A stretch of DNA of 64,000 nucleotides from Mesocentrotus franciscanus (GCA_037976565.1 CP137672.1:18562335-18626334), one strand, 5' to 3'; positions 46,110 to 57,949 are shown, counted from the stretch's first letter. A program made the numbers and translations. Notes: generated by a model not told the origin, from the letters alone.

Positions 46110-46620
46110 CAAACCACCTCGAGTCCCTGCAGGTGTGCCTGCTTGCCTACCTCTACATGAGAGGGAAGTGTAATAGCATATAGCTAGTGTTGTTTATCGA
46201 ATATCCTAGAAATAAAGGATGAAATAAAGCTTCCTAAGATACCAATTAGTTTCACGGTTTTCACCGATATCAATTCAACTTCTTGTCATTGATTTTATTT
46301 TGAGTATACGTGTTTCACGTGGTCAAAACATCACCTCCCTGTAGATGTGCCCGCCTACCTCTTCATGTGCCCGAGGGGAGGGGAGAATAATAAGCCATAC
46401 ATCAATTGTTGTATATTAAATATCATATAGATAAAAAGGATGAAATAAAGCTTCCTAATATACAAATGAGTTTCACAAATATCAATTCAACTTCGTTTCA
46501 TTGATTTTCTTTGGAGCTAACGTGTTTCACGTTCAAAACATCACCTCCCTGTAATTGTGCCCGCCTACCTCTACATGTGCCCGAGGGGAGGGGAGGGTAG
46601 TAAGCCATACAGCTAGTGTT
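46110..46620. repeat. Tandem repeat, about 208-bp period
   Basis: Two and a half copies of a unit contain ACATCACCTCCCTGTA, GTGCCCGCCTACCTCTACAT, GATGAAATAAAGCTTCCTAA and ACGTGTTTCACG. The AACATCACCTCCCTG phrase starts near 46327 and 46535, and a diverged first copy near 46117. Confidence 0.85.
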
Positions 46621-46627
46621 GTATATC

Positions 46628-46702
46628 ATACAAATATACTGCCATGAGAGGCTCTAGATTTAATTTAATCCAGAGAGTCGAATGAAGGCAGTATATTGTT
46701 TG
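46628..46702. mobile_element. Short hairpin element
   Basis: AATATACTGCC at the left and GGCAGTATATT at the right are inverted, with GAGAGGCTCT and AGAGAGTC in the arms, forming a hairpin of about 75 bases. Possibly a miniature element remnant. Confidence 0.5.
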
Positions 46703-47734
46703 CTATATACTTCATTCATATACTAAGTATTCATTGATTGGTTAAAAGATTTTGCTGTAAAAATCAAAGTCAAAAATGATGATTTTGATTTTTGTGCGTG
46801 GGAAATGCCCGATATGTCCTCTGCACTATCGATCGATCGATCAATGCGTTTATTCTTGATCATGTTTATTAAGGACTGGACGTAGTCCGCGCGGTGCCGC
46901 GGGGTTAAAAAACCTCCAATTTCAAGAAAAAGTGTACTTTTTCAAAATCTTGCTGTACGCGTTTAGTGGTATTTTTCTAGATCCCGACTCCGAATTGAAA
47001 GCTGATCGGTAAGCCGGTTGTCTGTAACTTCCAGTTACATCAGCTTGCTTAATGTAAATACACATACATAAGCCCTTATACTTCACGTACCAGCATGTGA
47101 CATGCTTGTTTATGACAAGGGTTTACGGGGTATTAGCCAAAGATGTAACAGACCATTATGTTTGTGGAGATATATAGTAGATGAAATGTCAAAGATACGT
47201 GTTCAAAATGTTGATGCTTTCATGTACATGTTGTAATTTGTTGCAATAAGTAAGGTTTTAATGGTACTGACTTGTGTGCTTTGCCTGTGTAAAGAAAGAG
47301 AAAGCAAATTTTATTTTATTATTTGTACAGAAGTCACCAACTTTCTTTTATATCTTAGATGCCCTGTGCTGATATGGATGGGTGTCATTAACATAAGGTA
47401 AATGTGTACATGTGTTCCTCAGGTATCATGCATTTAAATTTTGTTATGCATAGTAGAATAGTAACTGTTCATTGTACATTGTGTACTTTTTTTAAACACT
47501 ACTTGTACTTTATATAAAAAAGATGAAATTTGAAATGTAATTCTTTATTTTCAAAGAAAGGACTTATGATGGCTGTGCATTAAACCACTGTAAAAGTGTA
47601 CAGGTTGATGTTATGGCTTCTCTATTGAACTAAATGTTTACATTGTGAATTTTACGTCAGAAGCGCAATTTGATTTATTTTACATCGTCAACAACTTAAA
47701 TGATAACCCCTTTGATCGCACTTCAAGATTACTA
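46703..47734. other. Spacer, no gene seen
   Basis: AT-rich, with GATCGATCGATC near 46829. A small exon-like segment with good splice-site matches (TATATCTTAG, then 39 bases, then GGTAAATG) lies at about 47359-47397, but it contains a stop and no domain. Confidence 0.35.
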
Positions 47735-48250
47735 ATTTTTCAGGTGAGTGCGGAAATTATCAAGAAATAGATTTTCATGAAACTGTTGCTAAAAGGGTTA
47801 AAGCATGGTCAGCTTTGCCGCATTAATTACGAACCCAACCTTTTAAATAAAGAGAATAGGTAATTGGATCCATGCATCTCCTAGTAAGTAACTATTATGT
47901 TATGAATTGAAGTCATTCTTTAATATATTGTAAAAAACAGATAGGAAGATAATCTCGATTATATATCATTGTGCATGTAAATAATTCGCCCAATGTGTTG
48001 TTTTATAACCTACACTTAAAGGCAAAAAAACAAATTTCGAAATAAGAAGAAACAAAATTAACAGATTTTTCACTTGTTGGAGGAAATTTATAAGAAACTG
48101 AATTATTATGAAATGCTGTGAATTGCTGTGTTCAACATGGATATCATTTCAAGAATATTTTTCGCAAAGACAGGTGAAGTCAACGTTTACTTTATTTTCC
48201 TTTTAATGTTGGTGCTTCTGGAATCAATCTGAAGTAGGCCTATCATTTTA
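47735..48250. repeat. Dispersed repeat, uninterrupted copy
   Basis: This matches, with scattered differences, 53403-53527 joined to 63316-63720. Shared phrases include GTGCGGAAATTATCAAGAAA, GGTAATTGGATCCATGCATC and TAAATAATTCGCC. At TTAA 47843-47846 it is continuous where the other copy carries almost 9.8 kb of nested insertions, so it serves as the empty site. The repeat itself is unclassified. Confidence 0.85.
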
Positions 48251-48494
48251 CCCTACTATTATAGCCTTTATAAAGCAATACTGCCTATTTGTTTGATACA
48301 TGAAACAAAACTAATGCACATTTAAGCTGTCCAAAACTTGTCAATTGGTACTGAAGCTGAAAATTCACTTATTGGTTTATTGTATTGTTCAGAGTGTGTT
48401 GCACGAATAACTGATTCTATCATTCTGGAGTCCATTATATCAATAACGATAATATTAACATTTATATAGCTTAAAATCGCTGTTCCATTATTAC

Positions 48495-48690
48495 CCCGGC
48501 TTTAGTCGAGCTATCCTGGTATTAAAGCCGTTCTGGCATTCGAGGAATTTCTTCCTACCGGGTACCCATTTACATCCCCTGGATGGAGAGTGGCAAATGT
48601 CTTGCCAAAATATATTAGTGCCGCGGGGTGGTACTAGAGCTGCGAACCTTGTGATCCTTAGTCTGATGACGTAAATAGACCACACACCTA
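48495..48690 (-). mobile_element. tRNA-derived SINE remnant
   Basis: Minus-strand reading gives a degraded A-box near the right end and AAGGTTCGCAGCTC as B-box-like sequence, followed by a body with GGTACCACCCCGCGGCACT-like and ATGTAAATGGGTACCCGGTA phrases. These are typical of a SINE body common in marine invertebrates. It ends at AAAGCCGGGGTAAT. The copy is diverged. Confidence 0.6.
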
Positions 48691-49302
48691 TTTATCTATA
48701 GTCCATTTTGTTTTTAAAACTTTACAACATAACAAATACTGTTAGTTTGACAGAGATTTTAGATAATTCGTCTTCTTTTTAATCTAGTATAAAAGATCCA
48801 GTGCTTGAAGGGCTGAATGAATTATTCGAATGGACTATATTCACAGTAACATGTGATTATATCCTCAGAGAAGGATGTCCGAAAAAGGAGCGGATACCAT
48901 TTTTTAGCCATTGAGAATAGTTTGTAAATAATAATAGTATTTATAGGAGCTTGTGGTTAAGGATGAGCAAGGTGTTTTGGAAAATTTTAGAAAAGAAGAG
49001 AAAGGGATGAGGGGAAAAAACAAAACAAAACCCGAGATGGATTATATTTTCTTCCAACTTCCCGCACCCGCGACTAGCGAATATGGAAGAAAGGCTTTGT
49101 TCAGACAAAGTAGGGTTCCTTACCTCGGACTAGATCTCAATGCACCCTCCATCTTTTCCCTCTTCCCCTTCCCTTACCTTCCCCTTCTGTGCTCACACTT
49201 CCTTCCCATTACCCCCGACCTCCATCCGACCCCCACTTCAATTCTTCTATATTACTCCCATCCGGCCAAAATTCCCCTCTCCCGCTTCCCTCCTCGCTCT
49301 TT
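48691..49302. other. Spacer, no gene seen
   Basis: Includes an A/G-rich stretch (48940-49030) and a C/T-rich stretch (49140-49290). An open frame crosses it only because stops are rare in the repeat that follows. Confidence 0.45.
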
Positions 49303-49345
<43 letters not shown>

Positions 49346-49380
49346 CACTACTACTACTACTACTACTACCACTACTACTT
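49303..49380. repeat. TAC trinucleotide microsatellite
   Basis: About 24 near-perfect TAC (CTA) repeats, with two CAC interruptions. Confidence 0.95.
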
Positions 49381-49509
49381 TAAACTCCTCTCATTTCTAC
49401 TACTATTGTTACTACTTATATTAATAATATTGATAAGGTGCTTTGCCAGATACAACCGACAAGCGCTAACAAAATTACAGAACCTCCATTGACCTTAGTC
49501 ACCTTTATC

Positions 49510-49837
49510 CAGTGGCGGATCCAGGGGGGGGGGGCTCCCTCCCCTAGACAAAAAAACAGGCAAAAACACCCTTTTTTTGAAAAAAAAAAGAAGTTGGGCC
49601 CGCTCCCCTGGCGCCCAAGGGGGGGGTGGCGGTGAAAAAAAAAGATTTTCGGGTGCCCAAAAAAAAAATTGTGCTCACTACCCTTGACGCCCAAGGGGTG
49701 GTGGTGGAAAATAATTACCCTGCTCACTCCCCCCCCCCCCACTGAGCGAAAAATCGACCGGCACGATTTTCAAATTTTCGCACGAAGTGGGCCCCTTTTT
49801 AGGCCCCCTCCCTTCCCGCCGGCTGGATCCGCCCCTG
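49510..49837. mobile_element. hAT-type MITE with perfect 8-bp target duplication
   Basis: Ends CAGTGGCGGATCCAG and CTGGATCCGCCCCTG, flanked by the perfect duplication CCTTTATC (49502-49509 and 49838-49845). The interior holds long G, C and A homopolymers and sequence that is the reverse complement of 41115-41321, plus an internal partial duplication (GCGCCCAAGG / ACGCCCAAGG). Confidence 0.93.
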
Positions 49838-49871
49838 CCTTTATCACCCTTCCCCCCTTCCCGAAGCCAAG

Positions 49872-50230
49872 ATTCAGATACGCCACTGATGACCTACCCC
49901 ATCTTCTTGATAAAGATTATCTAGACAAACGATTACCCCTTTTTGTTATCAACCGCTCGTGGTGTCTCTGCACGCACACCTTCAAAGTCTACATCTATTA
50001 TTTACTGTATTAGACCTCATGAATACAATGATTTCATTACTGTCTTTGAAGTCTTTTCTCCTCCCCCTACACGAAAGGGTTGAGATATGTCACTAATGAC
50101 CTACCTCTATACTGCTGATGAGGATTATCTGTATAACGGTTATTCCTAATTCTTTCATTATCAAGTGCCAATGGAGTCTTTGCACGTACACCATAAAAAG
50201 TCTGCATTTAGTTTGTATTGTATTATATCG
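49872..50230. repeat. Diverged tandem duplication, about 211-bp period
   Basis: The block starting GATACGCCACTGATGACCTACC recurs, diverged, as GATATGTCACTAATGACCTACC near 50083. Each is followed by a GATTATCT and a GTCT.TGCACG.ACACC phrase and a TGTATTA.A ending. Function unknown. Confidence 0.6.
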
Positions 50231-50299
50231 CTTTTGTCCTGCCTGTTACTGAAGGGCCAATTTGATATTTGTATACCATTAATAGGACAAATCAATAAC

Positions 50300-52255
50300 T
50301 ATAAAAAGATTCCAAGATCCCCCTGGGTAACAAAGTCTATTTTAAGATCAATAAACCGGAAAAACAACCTCTATTATAAATACAAAACTAATCCAACAAA
50401 TAAAACCCGTGACAAATACACCCGATATAAAAATGTTTTGACAAAAGTATTACGTCAAGCAAAAAAACATCATTATACTACGCAGTTTGTACTTAACAAG
50501 AATAACCCTAAAAACACATGGAAAATAATAAATACAACCTTAAACAGAAAAAATAAGACACAAAAAATAACGAAAATTAAATCTGACACTGACACTTTGA
50601 TCGAAGACCCTCAAGCAATGGTTTGACAAAAATTAGCAGAAAACATCCCAACAACCGAAAGAAAATTTGATAACTTTCTAAGTAACAAAAATCCATCTTC
50701 TTTGTTTTTCGTCCCAACCAACCGCGAGGAAATAATAAGTTTAGTAAATAAATTGGAAAGTAAAAGAAGTTCAGGGCACGACGAGATCGACAATCATCTA
50801 CTCAAATCAATTATCTTAACGATTGCAAATCCTCTGGTCCATATTTTTAACTTATCAATAACAACGGGTATAGTACCTAATAGCGTTAAAATAGCAAAAG
50901 TCATCCCAATATTTAAGAAAGGTGATGCTTCTGAAACAAATAATTATAGGCCAATTTCACTATTACCATCCTTATCCAAAGTCTTGGAAAGAATTGTCTT
51001 TATTAGAGTTACAGATTTTTTAAACACACATAATATCTTTTGCGAATCTCCATTTGGCTTCCGACCAAACCGCAACACAACTCAAGCAATATTGAAATGC
51101 GTAGATACTACATCCCAAGCCATTGATCACCACTTACATACTATCGCAATATTCCTGGACTTTTCCAAGGCTTTTGATACAATAAACCATAATATTCTCT
51201 TACATAAATTGTCGCACTATGGTGTTCGAGGGAAAGCCTTGGAATGGTTCAGGAATTATTTAACAAATAGAAAACAATTTGTAGAAATAAATAATCAAAG
51301 GTCATCGCTACGATCCATTAGTTGTGGTGTTCCACAGGGAAGCATCCTGGGTCCCCTATTGTTTATCATATACATAAATGACTTTCATAAGTCTTCAGAT
51401 GTATTATCTTTCACTTTATTTGCAGACGATTCAAACTTATTTTATTCTCACTCTAATCCAACTAACCTTCTTCCAACAATAAACATAGAACTTAAACGTG
51501 TAGTAGAATGGGTTAAAGCTAACAAGTTATCGTTAAACGTTCTGAATACTAACTTCATGTTGTTTAGTAACACCTTGCAAAATTTACCTGGAAATATCTT
51601 TTTGGAAGACACGCCCCTTGTTAGGGTAACATCAACCAGATTCTTAGGGCTCACGATCGACGATAAATTGAAATGGAACATACACATTCAAAATATATCC
51701 AAAATTGTCTCCCGAAATACTGGAATCGTGAATAAACTTAAATATTTATTCCCAAAGTCTACACTATTCACATTATACTTCTCACTAATTTTACCCTACC
51801 TTAATTATGGAATAATGGCATGGGGTAATGCTAGTAAATACCTTACTGATAAAATTTTTACCTTACAAAAGAAAAGCATAAGAAGTATACATAATGCTCC
51901 TACTCGTTCACATACCGATACTTTGTTTTATGAGTCAAAAATTCTGAAATTTTCAGAGTTATTTCTTTTTTCAAACAGGACAGTTCATGTATAAATTGAA
52001 TAAAAACGAACTGCCACACACTTTCATCAACATGTTCACAAAAACAGCGCCATTCATAATTACCCAACCAGGCAGTCCGACCGTTTCCACCTTCCCCGTA
52101 CCCGCACTCTTTTCGCACATAAAACAATTTCTCTCTACGGTCCAAAATACTGGAACTCACTTAGCAACGATATAATTATTTCTTTAAGCTTAAACTGCTT
52201 CAAAATCAAGTTGAAAAAAAGTATTCTCGAAACATATAAAGAAAATTCAAATTGA
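50300..52255 (+). pseudogene. LINE ORF2 reverse transcriptase, with stop and frameshifts
   Basis: Reverse transcriptase of the Jockey/CR1/L2 group. Visible blocks: finger region (FRPNRNTTQAI), motif A (FLDFSKAFDTINH), motif B (GVPQGSILGPLLF), motif C (LFADDSN), thumb (RFLGLTIDDKLKW) and C-terminal connection (YFSLILPYLNYGIMAWG). Catalytic aspartates of motifs A and C are intact. Lesions: an in-frame TGA at 50624-50626, a frameshift near 51975 and another near 52130. The C-terminal tail continues in two further frames to a stop near 52255. The copy cannot make a full product. Confidence 0.9.
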
Positions 52256-52259
52256 GCGA

Positions 52260-52412
52260 TCGGGACCCAACTCTCTTTCTTTCTCTCTCTCTCTCTCTCT
52301 CCCTTTCTCTCTCCCTCTCTGTCTTTCTTTCTCTCTCTTTCTCTTTCTTTCTGTCTCTCTCTTTCTTCCTTTCTCTCTCTCTCTCTCTCTTTCTCTTTTT
52401 TTTTTAAATTAA
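52260..52412. repeat. TTTC/TCTC polypyrimidine tract
   Basis: About 150 bases of mixed TCTC, TTTC and CCCTC repeats in the LINE 3' UTR. The minus-strand open frame across it encodes only Lys/Glu/Arg repeats. Confidence 0.9.
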
Positions 52413-53402
52413 TTTTATCTTTCTCCTTTTCTTTCCACACAGACGCGCCAGCTTTCTCCTCTCACTCTTCTTCCATCTTTATTTTCTTGTTTGCATCTCC
52501 ATATACCATTGGCACCATATCACCTCTCACACTTAGATATTTTTTCCTTACGATATTTGTCTTAATTTCATTTTCTATCTTTAAAGAGATCTATTCTACT
52601 CACTATTTGAGGGATCCACACTAAACAAGCTCTGCTTCTAAGTGGCTATGGACCCCTCCATTTCCTCAATTTTAATATAAAAAAGATAATAGATAATAAA
52701 AAAACTTAAAGAATCATAATATTTACTTTCCATGTTAACTCTGTATTTTTTTAATAATCCAAATTATGAATAATTTTTTAGTCATTGATTTGTATTTTCG
52801 TCACGCTTGATTTGATTCTTTTGCATTGCTTGCTGTATATTGATTTGTATATTCATGTTGTAAACTATACAACTATTGTTTACTGCATATTGAATTGTAT
52901 TGTGTTTGCAATGATGCTAGAAAAAATGGAAATGAAATAAACTAAACTGATACTGAAAACTGAATTGTTTATTCTACCACATGTGACTTAATTTGATAAA
53001 GCAGAGTAAGCATTATAGTTAGTACTACATTGTAACCTATATAATATCCCTAGCTGTCTGAAAAGCGCGTTAAAAAAACATTGAAATATACACGCATGCA
53101 CACATAATAATATACCCACGAAGTTTTAACGCACATACACAGACATACATCAGTTTTTGAAATAATCCTGTTCAATGGGTATTTCTGGTGCGATATTCTA
53201 CCAAACTAACGTGTAAATATTAAGAAAACACATCAATTTAATTCCACTTACACCAGAACTCAACCTTCTCTGAAGTTGTATAATTGGATGTAATATTATA
53301 ACAAAAGATGACAATGCGTAGCTTCTGCTACTAGATGGAACTGGCCAGTCTTACCGAAATTTGTCCGTTTGCACCTCGGCCCTGACATGTTTAAAACCAA
53401 GA

Positions 53403-53527
53403 AAAAAGATGATTGATTTTTCAGTTGAGTGCGGAAATTATCAAGAAATAGATGTTCATGAAAATGTTATTGAAAGTGTTAAAGCATGTTCCATTTGCCC
53501 ACATTGGTTACGAACCCACACTTTTGA
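53403..53527. repeat. Dispersed repeat, left part of interrupted copy
   Basis: Matches 47735-47846. It ends at TTGA (53524-53527), a one-base change from the TTAA target at which the nested elements inserted. The right part resumes at 63316. Confidence 0.82.
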
Positions 53528-54299
53528 AGGCTAAGTCCACTCCAAAATAATTTGTTTTTAATAGATGCAGAAAAACCAGAGGAACAGAGCACACCAAAAA
53601 TTGAGTAAAATCGGATAACTTATAAGGAAGTTATGAATTTTTGTTAAAGTATGAAAAACTATGGAACTCAGAAAATCCCTATACAAATTGCCAATTTGGT
53701 TATTAGTTTGTGACGTTATTGCCTCACTATTTATCGATTGCTTTATATATTTTTATCCCATTAATTTTTCTTTTTATCCTCAAAAACTTGATTTCCCATG
53801 TCTTTGACCAGGTTATATGATATGTATCATATTGCTTGCATGACATTTCCATAAATCTTTTATGACATTTGAAGAATTTATACTATTTTCTGAATATTGT
53901 ATATTTATCATCATTGATTTTTATATAAATAGTTTATCAAAATTCACATTTTTCATGAATTAACTGAAAAAATGCTCTATATTAGTGCATCCACACACAC
54001 AAATATTACTATAAATATAACTTGGATGCTGGTGTGAGGAAATAAGCTCTTTAGGGGGAAAATTGGAAATTTATATTATTATTGATATGAAGAAAACAAT
54101 TAGTGGATAGTGAGGCAATGACGTCACAGATTCATAAGTGAGTTGCCATTTTTTCTTGTGATTTTCAAAGTTTGTCATGTCATTAAAAATGCATAACTTT
54201 CTTATTAGTTGTCCGATTTTGATCAACTTTTTTTGATTGGTTTGTTTGAGTTTTTCTGCTTCCATTGAAAGTAATTTATTTTTAGAGTGGACTTGCTCT
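53528..54299. mobile_element. TTAA-flanked TIR element (family 1), copy B
   Basis: Second copy of the element at 7579-8342. It starts AGGCTAAGTCCACTCC and ends GGACTTGCTCT, with the same long inverted ends. It is flanked by TTGA (mutated) and TTAA (54300-54303), and shares the latter with the next element. Confidence 0.9.
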
Positions 54300-54827
54300 T
54301 TAAAGATACTATGTCCCTTTTGCAGCCAATATCAAATTATGTAGAACTTTGCAGGAATTATGAATATGTCATGTATGTCCTATCTGTGAAATTTAAATGT
54401 TAGCATTGTCCTAATATTCAAATTATGCAAGGAAACCCGTTTACTTGCTAGACTTCACTGTCAGACACTATTGAGTGAATGACTGGCTTTTTCATCTTTG
54501 GTAATAACATACATAAAATGAGCTGTAAAGGGTACATGAGCATTTGTCTACATCAATAACCCACTTCTTGTAATGGCCAAAATTAAACTGATTAAATCTT
54601 TGCGCAGCATAAAACGTACGACCATTCGGTACAATGGTCTGAAAAATCAGACTATTAATTCCTGGCTCTATAGCTCCTAAGTCTATTCGACAACTAATAG
54701 TCGTTATTTTCCCACTTAAAGACATTTTCAAGCCCCTTTTTTTTTTAGGGAAGTTCTAAATTAGTATTGTCTTTCAAATGCCGTTGAAATTTAACCTTTT
54801 CATTTTTGGGGGCCTGCAAATGGGACA

Positions 54828-55033
54828 TGTTACGGATTACTTGCTCCATCCGTATTCCCAGGTCCTTAGTTAGATAAAACAGATCACAAGGTCACACAAA
54901 GTGGTTAAAGGTAAAGAACCATTGTTAATCTTCGTCTCGAGCTCTGTTGTAAAACCAAAACCCTAACTCAACTCGTCGAGTTGACGAGTATGTATAAACA
55001 ATAACATCGGTCTATACATGTACATCCATCACA
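54828..55033 (-). repeat. 3' LTR of the Gmr1-like element
   Basis: A 206-base repeat with TGT...ACA ends on the plus-strand reading (TGTTACGG to CCATCACA). It differs from the other LTR by several substitutions, an 8-base indel near 54893 and a changed block around 54980-54990. That suggests an insertion that is not recent. Confidence 0.94.
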
Positions 55034-55042
55034 CTCCCCCTC
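55034..55042 (-). other. Polypurine tract
   Basis: Minus-strand GAGGGGGAG immediately upstream of the 3' LTR, the expected position and composition for plus-strand primer generation in a retroelement. Confidence 0.8.
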
Positions 55043-55774
55043 ATAAACGAGCACTTATACACGTAGGGGTAGTGCTATGAAAACATTTAAAGAAAAATAA
55101 AATTCAGTATGAAAAACTATGAGTAAAAACATTAACCATTTTTCTAGCATCCTGCTTTATCATTTTTCTCACTGACTTTTGCATATATCAGAAGTCATCT
55201 GTACCGTAAACATAAAACACATAAAATTCAAATCGCAGAGAAGTTTACATTAATTGACCTATCAATATTAAGATGTCTTGATGCTTCTTTGCAATTTCGA
55301 ATCTAAACATATTTATTTGCATAAAAATAATAATAAACAAACTTCAGCAACATTAAACCTGTCTGAAAGATAATATAGTATAGCCTTCACGTCAGTTGTA
55401 GAAACATGTTACTGTTAATCTGAAGTTTTGCGTTGTAGTGCAAAACCATATCATCTATGTTGGTTGAGTAGTGAATATTTTCAAGAATATATGGTAAAAC
55501 ACCAAAATCCTTTTTTGTTCCAAATTCCTTCTTTCAATACTTATCCTGCCTTGGATAAGACATATAGTTCAATTTACTGTTTCTGTTTTCATATATATAT
55601 ATATATATATACATGCACATACAAAATGATAACTCACTAGTCTTTCTAGTTCTTTGTGTTTGTATCAAAGGGGTTTTAACACAATAATATTATCATGCAT
55701 GTCCAAACTTGTCAATGAAACGCATATCACATACATAAATAAACTGTTTTACCGACATCTGTTAATATTATATA
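55043..55774. other. 3' untranslated part of the LTR element (distal)
   Basis: AT-rich sequence between the polypurine tract and the inserted LINE, with an AT run near 55594-55610. No open frame of the LTR element continues here. Confidence 0.5.
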
Positions 55775-57669
55775 TATTATTAACCCTCGAAAGGCACCGG
55801 GGCCTGACGGTGTGAATGGACGAGTACTGAAGAAATGCTCATCCCAACTCGCCGTCCCATACTCTATGATATTCCAGATGTCGATCGCCGAAAGAGTAGT
55901 ACCTGCCTGTTGGAAAGCGTCCGTGGTTACGCCAGTACCCAAGAACAATCGCCCCAACGCGAATGGGGATTTTCGCCCCATCGCGCTGACATCGGTTGTT
56001 GTGAAAAGCCTGGAAAGACTGGTACTTGCAAAGCTGACAAGCTCAGTTCTCCCGCTACTCGATGTAAACCAGTTTGCATATAAAGCGAAGCGTTCCGTTA
56101 CTGATGCAGTTCTCATCTTGACAAACATGCTGTACGAACACTTAGATAAGGCAAGGTGTTATGCGAGAGCAACTTTCATTGACTTTTCATCGGCATTTAA
56201 CACTATAGAACCCCTTATCCTACTACAGAAACTTCAACATCTACAAGTTCAGCCATCTCTTATATTGTGGCTACAAGACTTCCTCCATGAAAGGACACAG
56301 AAGGTCAAGGTCAACGGTGTTCTCTCTGACGAACTTCTCACAACCATTGGTACCCCCCAAGGGTGTGTCCTCTCTGCGACCCTTTTTACCCTGTACACCA
56401 ATGACTGTATGTCAAATACCCCATCTGTTCACATACTTAGATTTGCAGATGATACAGTAATAGTAGGATTGATTGAAAATGAAAATGAATTTGATTATAG
56501 AGCTACCATTTCCATGTTCGAAAATTGGTGTAGGGAAAACCATTTACTGCTGAACTCAAGGAAAACAAAAGAAATCGTTTTTTACTTTAGGCAAAAGAAA
56601 TGTTTTGAACCCATTGATAGACCTGTGTACTTTAATGAAAATACCATTGAGAATGTTGAAAGTTATAGATACCTAGGCACAGAAATCGACAATAAGCTGT
56701 CTTGGGAAGACAAGTCAAAGTGCACCCTAACAAAATGCAACCAGCGTATGTATTTTCTTAGAAAGTTAAAGTACTTTCATGTGAACAATAGAACTCTGTT
56801 TCTCTTTTACCAGTCGATCATTCAGAGTACTATCACATTTGATTCCATTATCTGGTTTAATAATGCAAAGCAAAGAGACAAACAAAAGCTGAGAAGGGTT
56901 GTAAAACAAGCCAGCAAAATAATGAACCATACCGTTTATCTAGATGATGTTTGTACGGAAAGAGTAGTTTCTAAGGCCCTATCCATTATGTCTGATCCAA
57001 CCCACCCCCTTAATGACCAGTACATACACCTGAGAAGCGGACGAAGATTGAGATCTGTAAAAGCAAGAACTAGTCGCCGCATTAATTCATTCATTCCACT
57101 TTCCATAAGAGTTGTTAATTAAATTCAGTAGAGAGAAGAATTCTAAACGAAGACAAGAACGGTAGTGAATGTGAAAACTATGCAAATACCTTATAGACAT
57201 GTTACACGAAAAAATGATTTGTTAGTATACTCACTTAAACTGTTGTACCCCTACTGTTATACCATATCAAGGAATAATTAGAAAAAGTAAAAATACCTAC
57301 TTCAGATTAGAGAGAATAAGAAGAAAAGAAAAGGAAGGGTATATAAGAAGAGAGACAAAAGAAGAAGAAGAAGAAGAAGAAGGAAATAGAAAGTAAAAAG
57401 TATATTCATCATGATGATGTATATTGAGTGTATACTAACAACAAGGCCTTGAGAATAAATTAGAAACGAGGTTGAACAAAATTCAGACAAACATGAAGTT
57501 TGTGTTTATTGTGAGAAAAAAAAAATACAATTCACATGTATTTAATTAAGTAATTATGATGGTCAATTACATGTTGTACTTGTGTAATTACTGTGAAGCA
57601 AGACTGTTAATGTAAATATGAACAATTATCCTTTAATGGACATAATGAATGAAATGAATGAAATGAATC
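55775..57669 (+). mobile_element. Rex1/Babar-like LINE, 5' truncated, inside the LTR element
   Basis: The element begins near the APGPDG block of the reverse transcriptase (no endonuclease domain) and ends in ATGAATGAA repeats at 57648-57669, a tail type seen in CR1/Rex/L2 LINEs. It is inserted in the 3' untranslated part of the LTR retrotransposon in the opposite orientation. The exact 5' junction is uncertain by some tens of bases. Confidence 0.85.
55782..57122 (+). CDS. LINE reverse transcriptase fragment, open
   Basis: An uninterrupted frame of about 445 codons runs from NPRKAPGPDG to a TAA at 57120-57122. Blocks in order: RPIALTSVVVKSLERLV, motif A (FIDFSSAFNTI), motif B (GTPQGCVLSATLF), motif C (LRFADDT), LLLNSRKTKEIVF, then RYLGTEIDNKLSW and a C-terminal RSGRRLRS region. 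The FADDT-VIVGLI context resembles Rex1/Babar-type LINEs (moderate confidence). Catalytic residues are present, but the protein lacks the N-terminal endonuclease and its own start. The preserved frame suggests this is the youngest layer of the nest. Confidence 0.85.
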   Translation, partial: NPRKAPGPDGVNGRVLKKCSSQLAVPYSMIFQMSIAERVVPACWKASVVTPVPKNNRPNANGDFRPIALTSVVVKSLERLVLAKLTSSVLPLLDVNQFAYKAKRSVTDAVLILTNMLYEHLDKARCYARATFIDFSSAFNTIEPLILLQKLQHLQVQPSLILWLQDFLHERTQKVKVNGVLSDELLTTIGTPQGCVLSATLFTLYTNDCMSNTPSVHILRFADDTVIVGLIENENEFDYRATISMFENWCRENHLLLNSRKTKEIVFYFRQKKCFEPIDRPVYFNENTIENVESYRYLGTEIDNKLSWEDKSKCTLTKCNQRMYFLRKLKYFHVNNRTLFLFYQSIIQSTITFDSIIWFNNAKQRDKQKLRRVVKQASKIMNHTVYLDDVCTERVVSKALSIMSDPTHPLNDQYIHLRSGRRLRSVKARTSRRINSFIPLSIRVVN

Positions 57670-57949
57670 TGGAAAGCAAATATAAGAAAAAATACATTTT
57701 TCTTGAGTCCAATAAACAGTTTCAATGAGTCCAATTAGTCTATGTTCACAGTGCTTTGTGAGTATTAAAGAAACCATGAAAGTTAAAAGTTCTGGTTTCC
57801 TTTTCCACATGGAATTCTTCAACTGTTCAAGTATGATGCTTCACTGTTACACTGTAGTATGTTCAACTGTTCAAGAAATATGGTTCACACAAGGGTTCTT
57901 CACTTTTCCATGTGAATATATCAATTTGTTGCTCACTTCCGTTCAAAGT
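57670..57949. other. 3' untranslated part of the LTR element (proximal)
   Basis: About 280 bases between the LINE tail and the RNase H stop codon, including a repeated GTTCAACTGTTCAAG / TTCAACTGTTCAAGT phrase near 57817-57876. Confidence 0.5.

Larger units (their letters stand above)
50255..52945 (+). mobile_element. CR1/L2-like LINE, 5' truncated and decayed
   Basis: A reverse transcriptase ORF is preceded by the usual linker (SPWVTKSILRSI) but no endonuclease domain, so the copy is 5' truncated near 50255-50290. A 3' UTR of about 690 bases with a long TTTC/TCTC tract ends in GGAAATGAAATAAAC. It runs opposite to the LTR element further right and is not part of that nest. Confidence 0.82.

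Noticed and set aside
45951..46160. Exon-like segment after CTCTCATGTAG with an open frame
   Set aside because: No domain, runs into a tandem repeat, and no partner exon found.
48953..49492. 179-codon open frame on the plus strand
   Set aside because: Its length comes from the TAC microsatellite (poly-Tyr) and a pyrimidine-rich stretch; no domain, no splice context.
52135..52440. Lys/Glu/Arg-rich minus-strand frame
   Set aside because: Translation of the TTTC/TCTC tract in the LINE 3' UTR.
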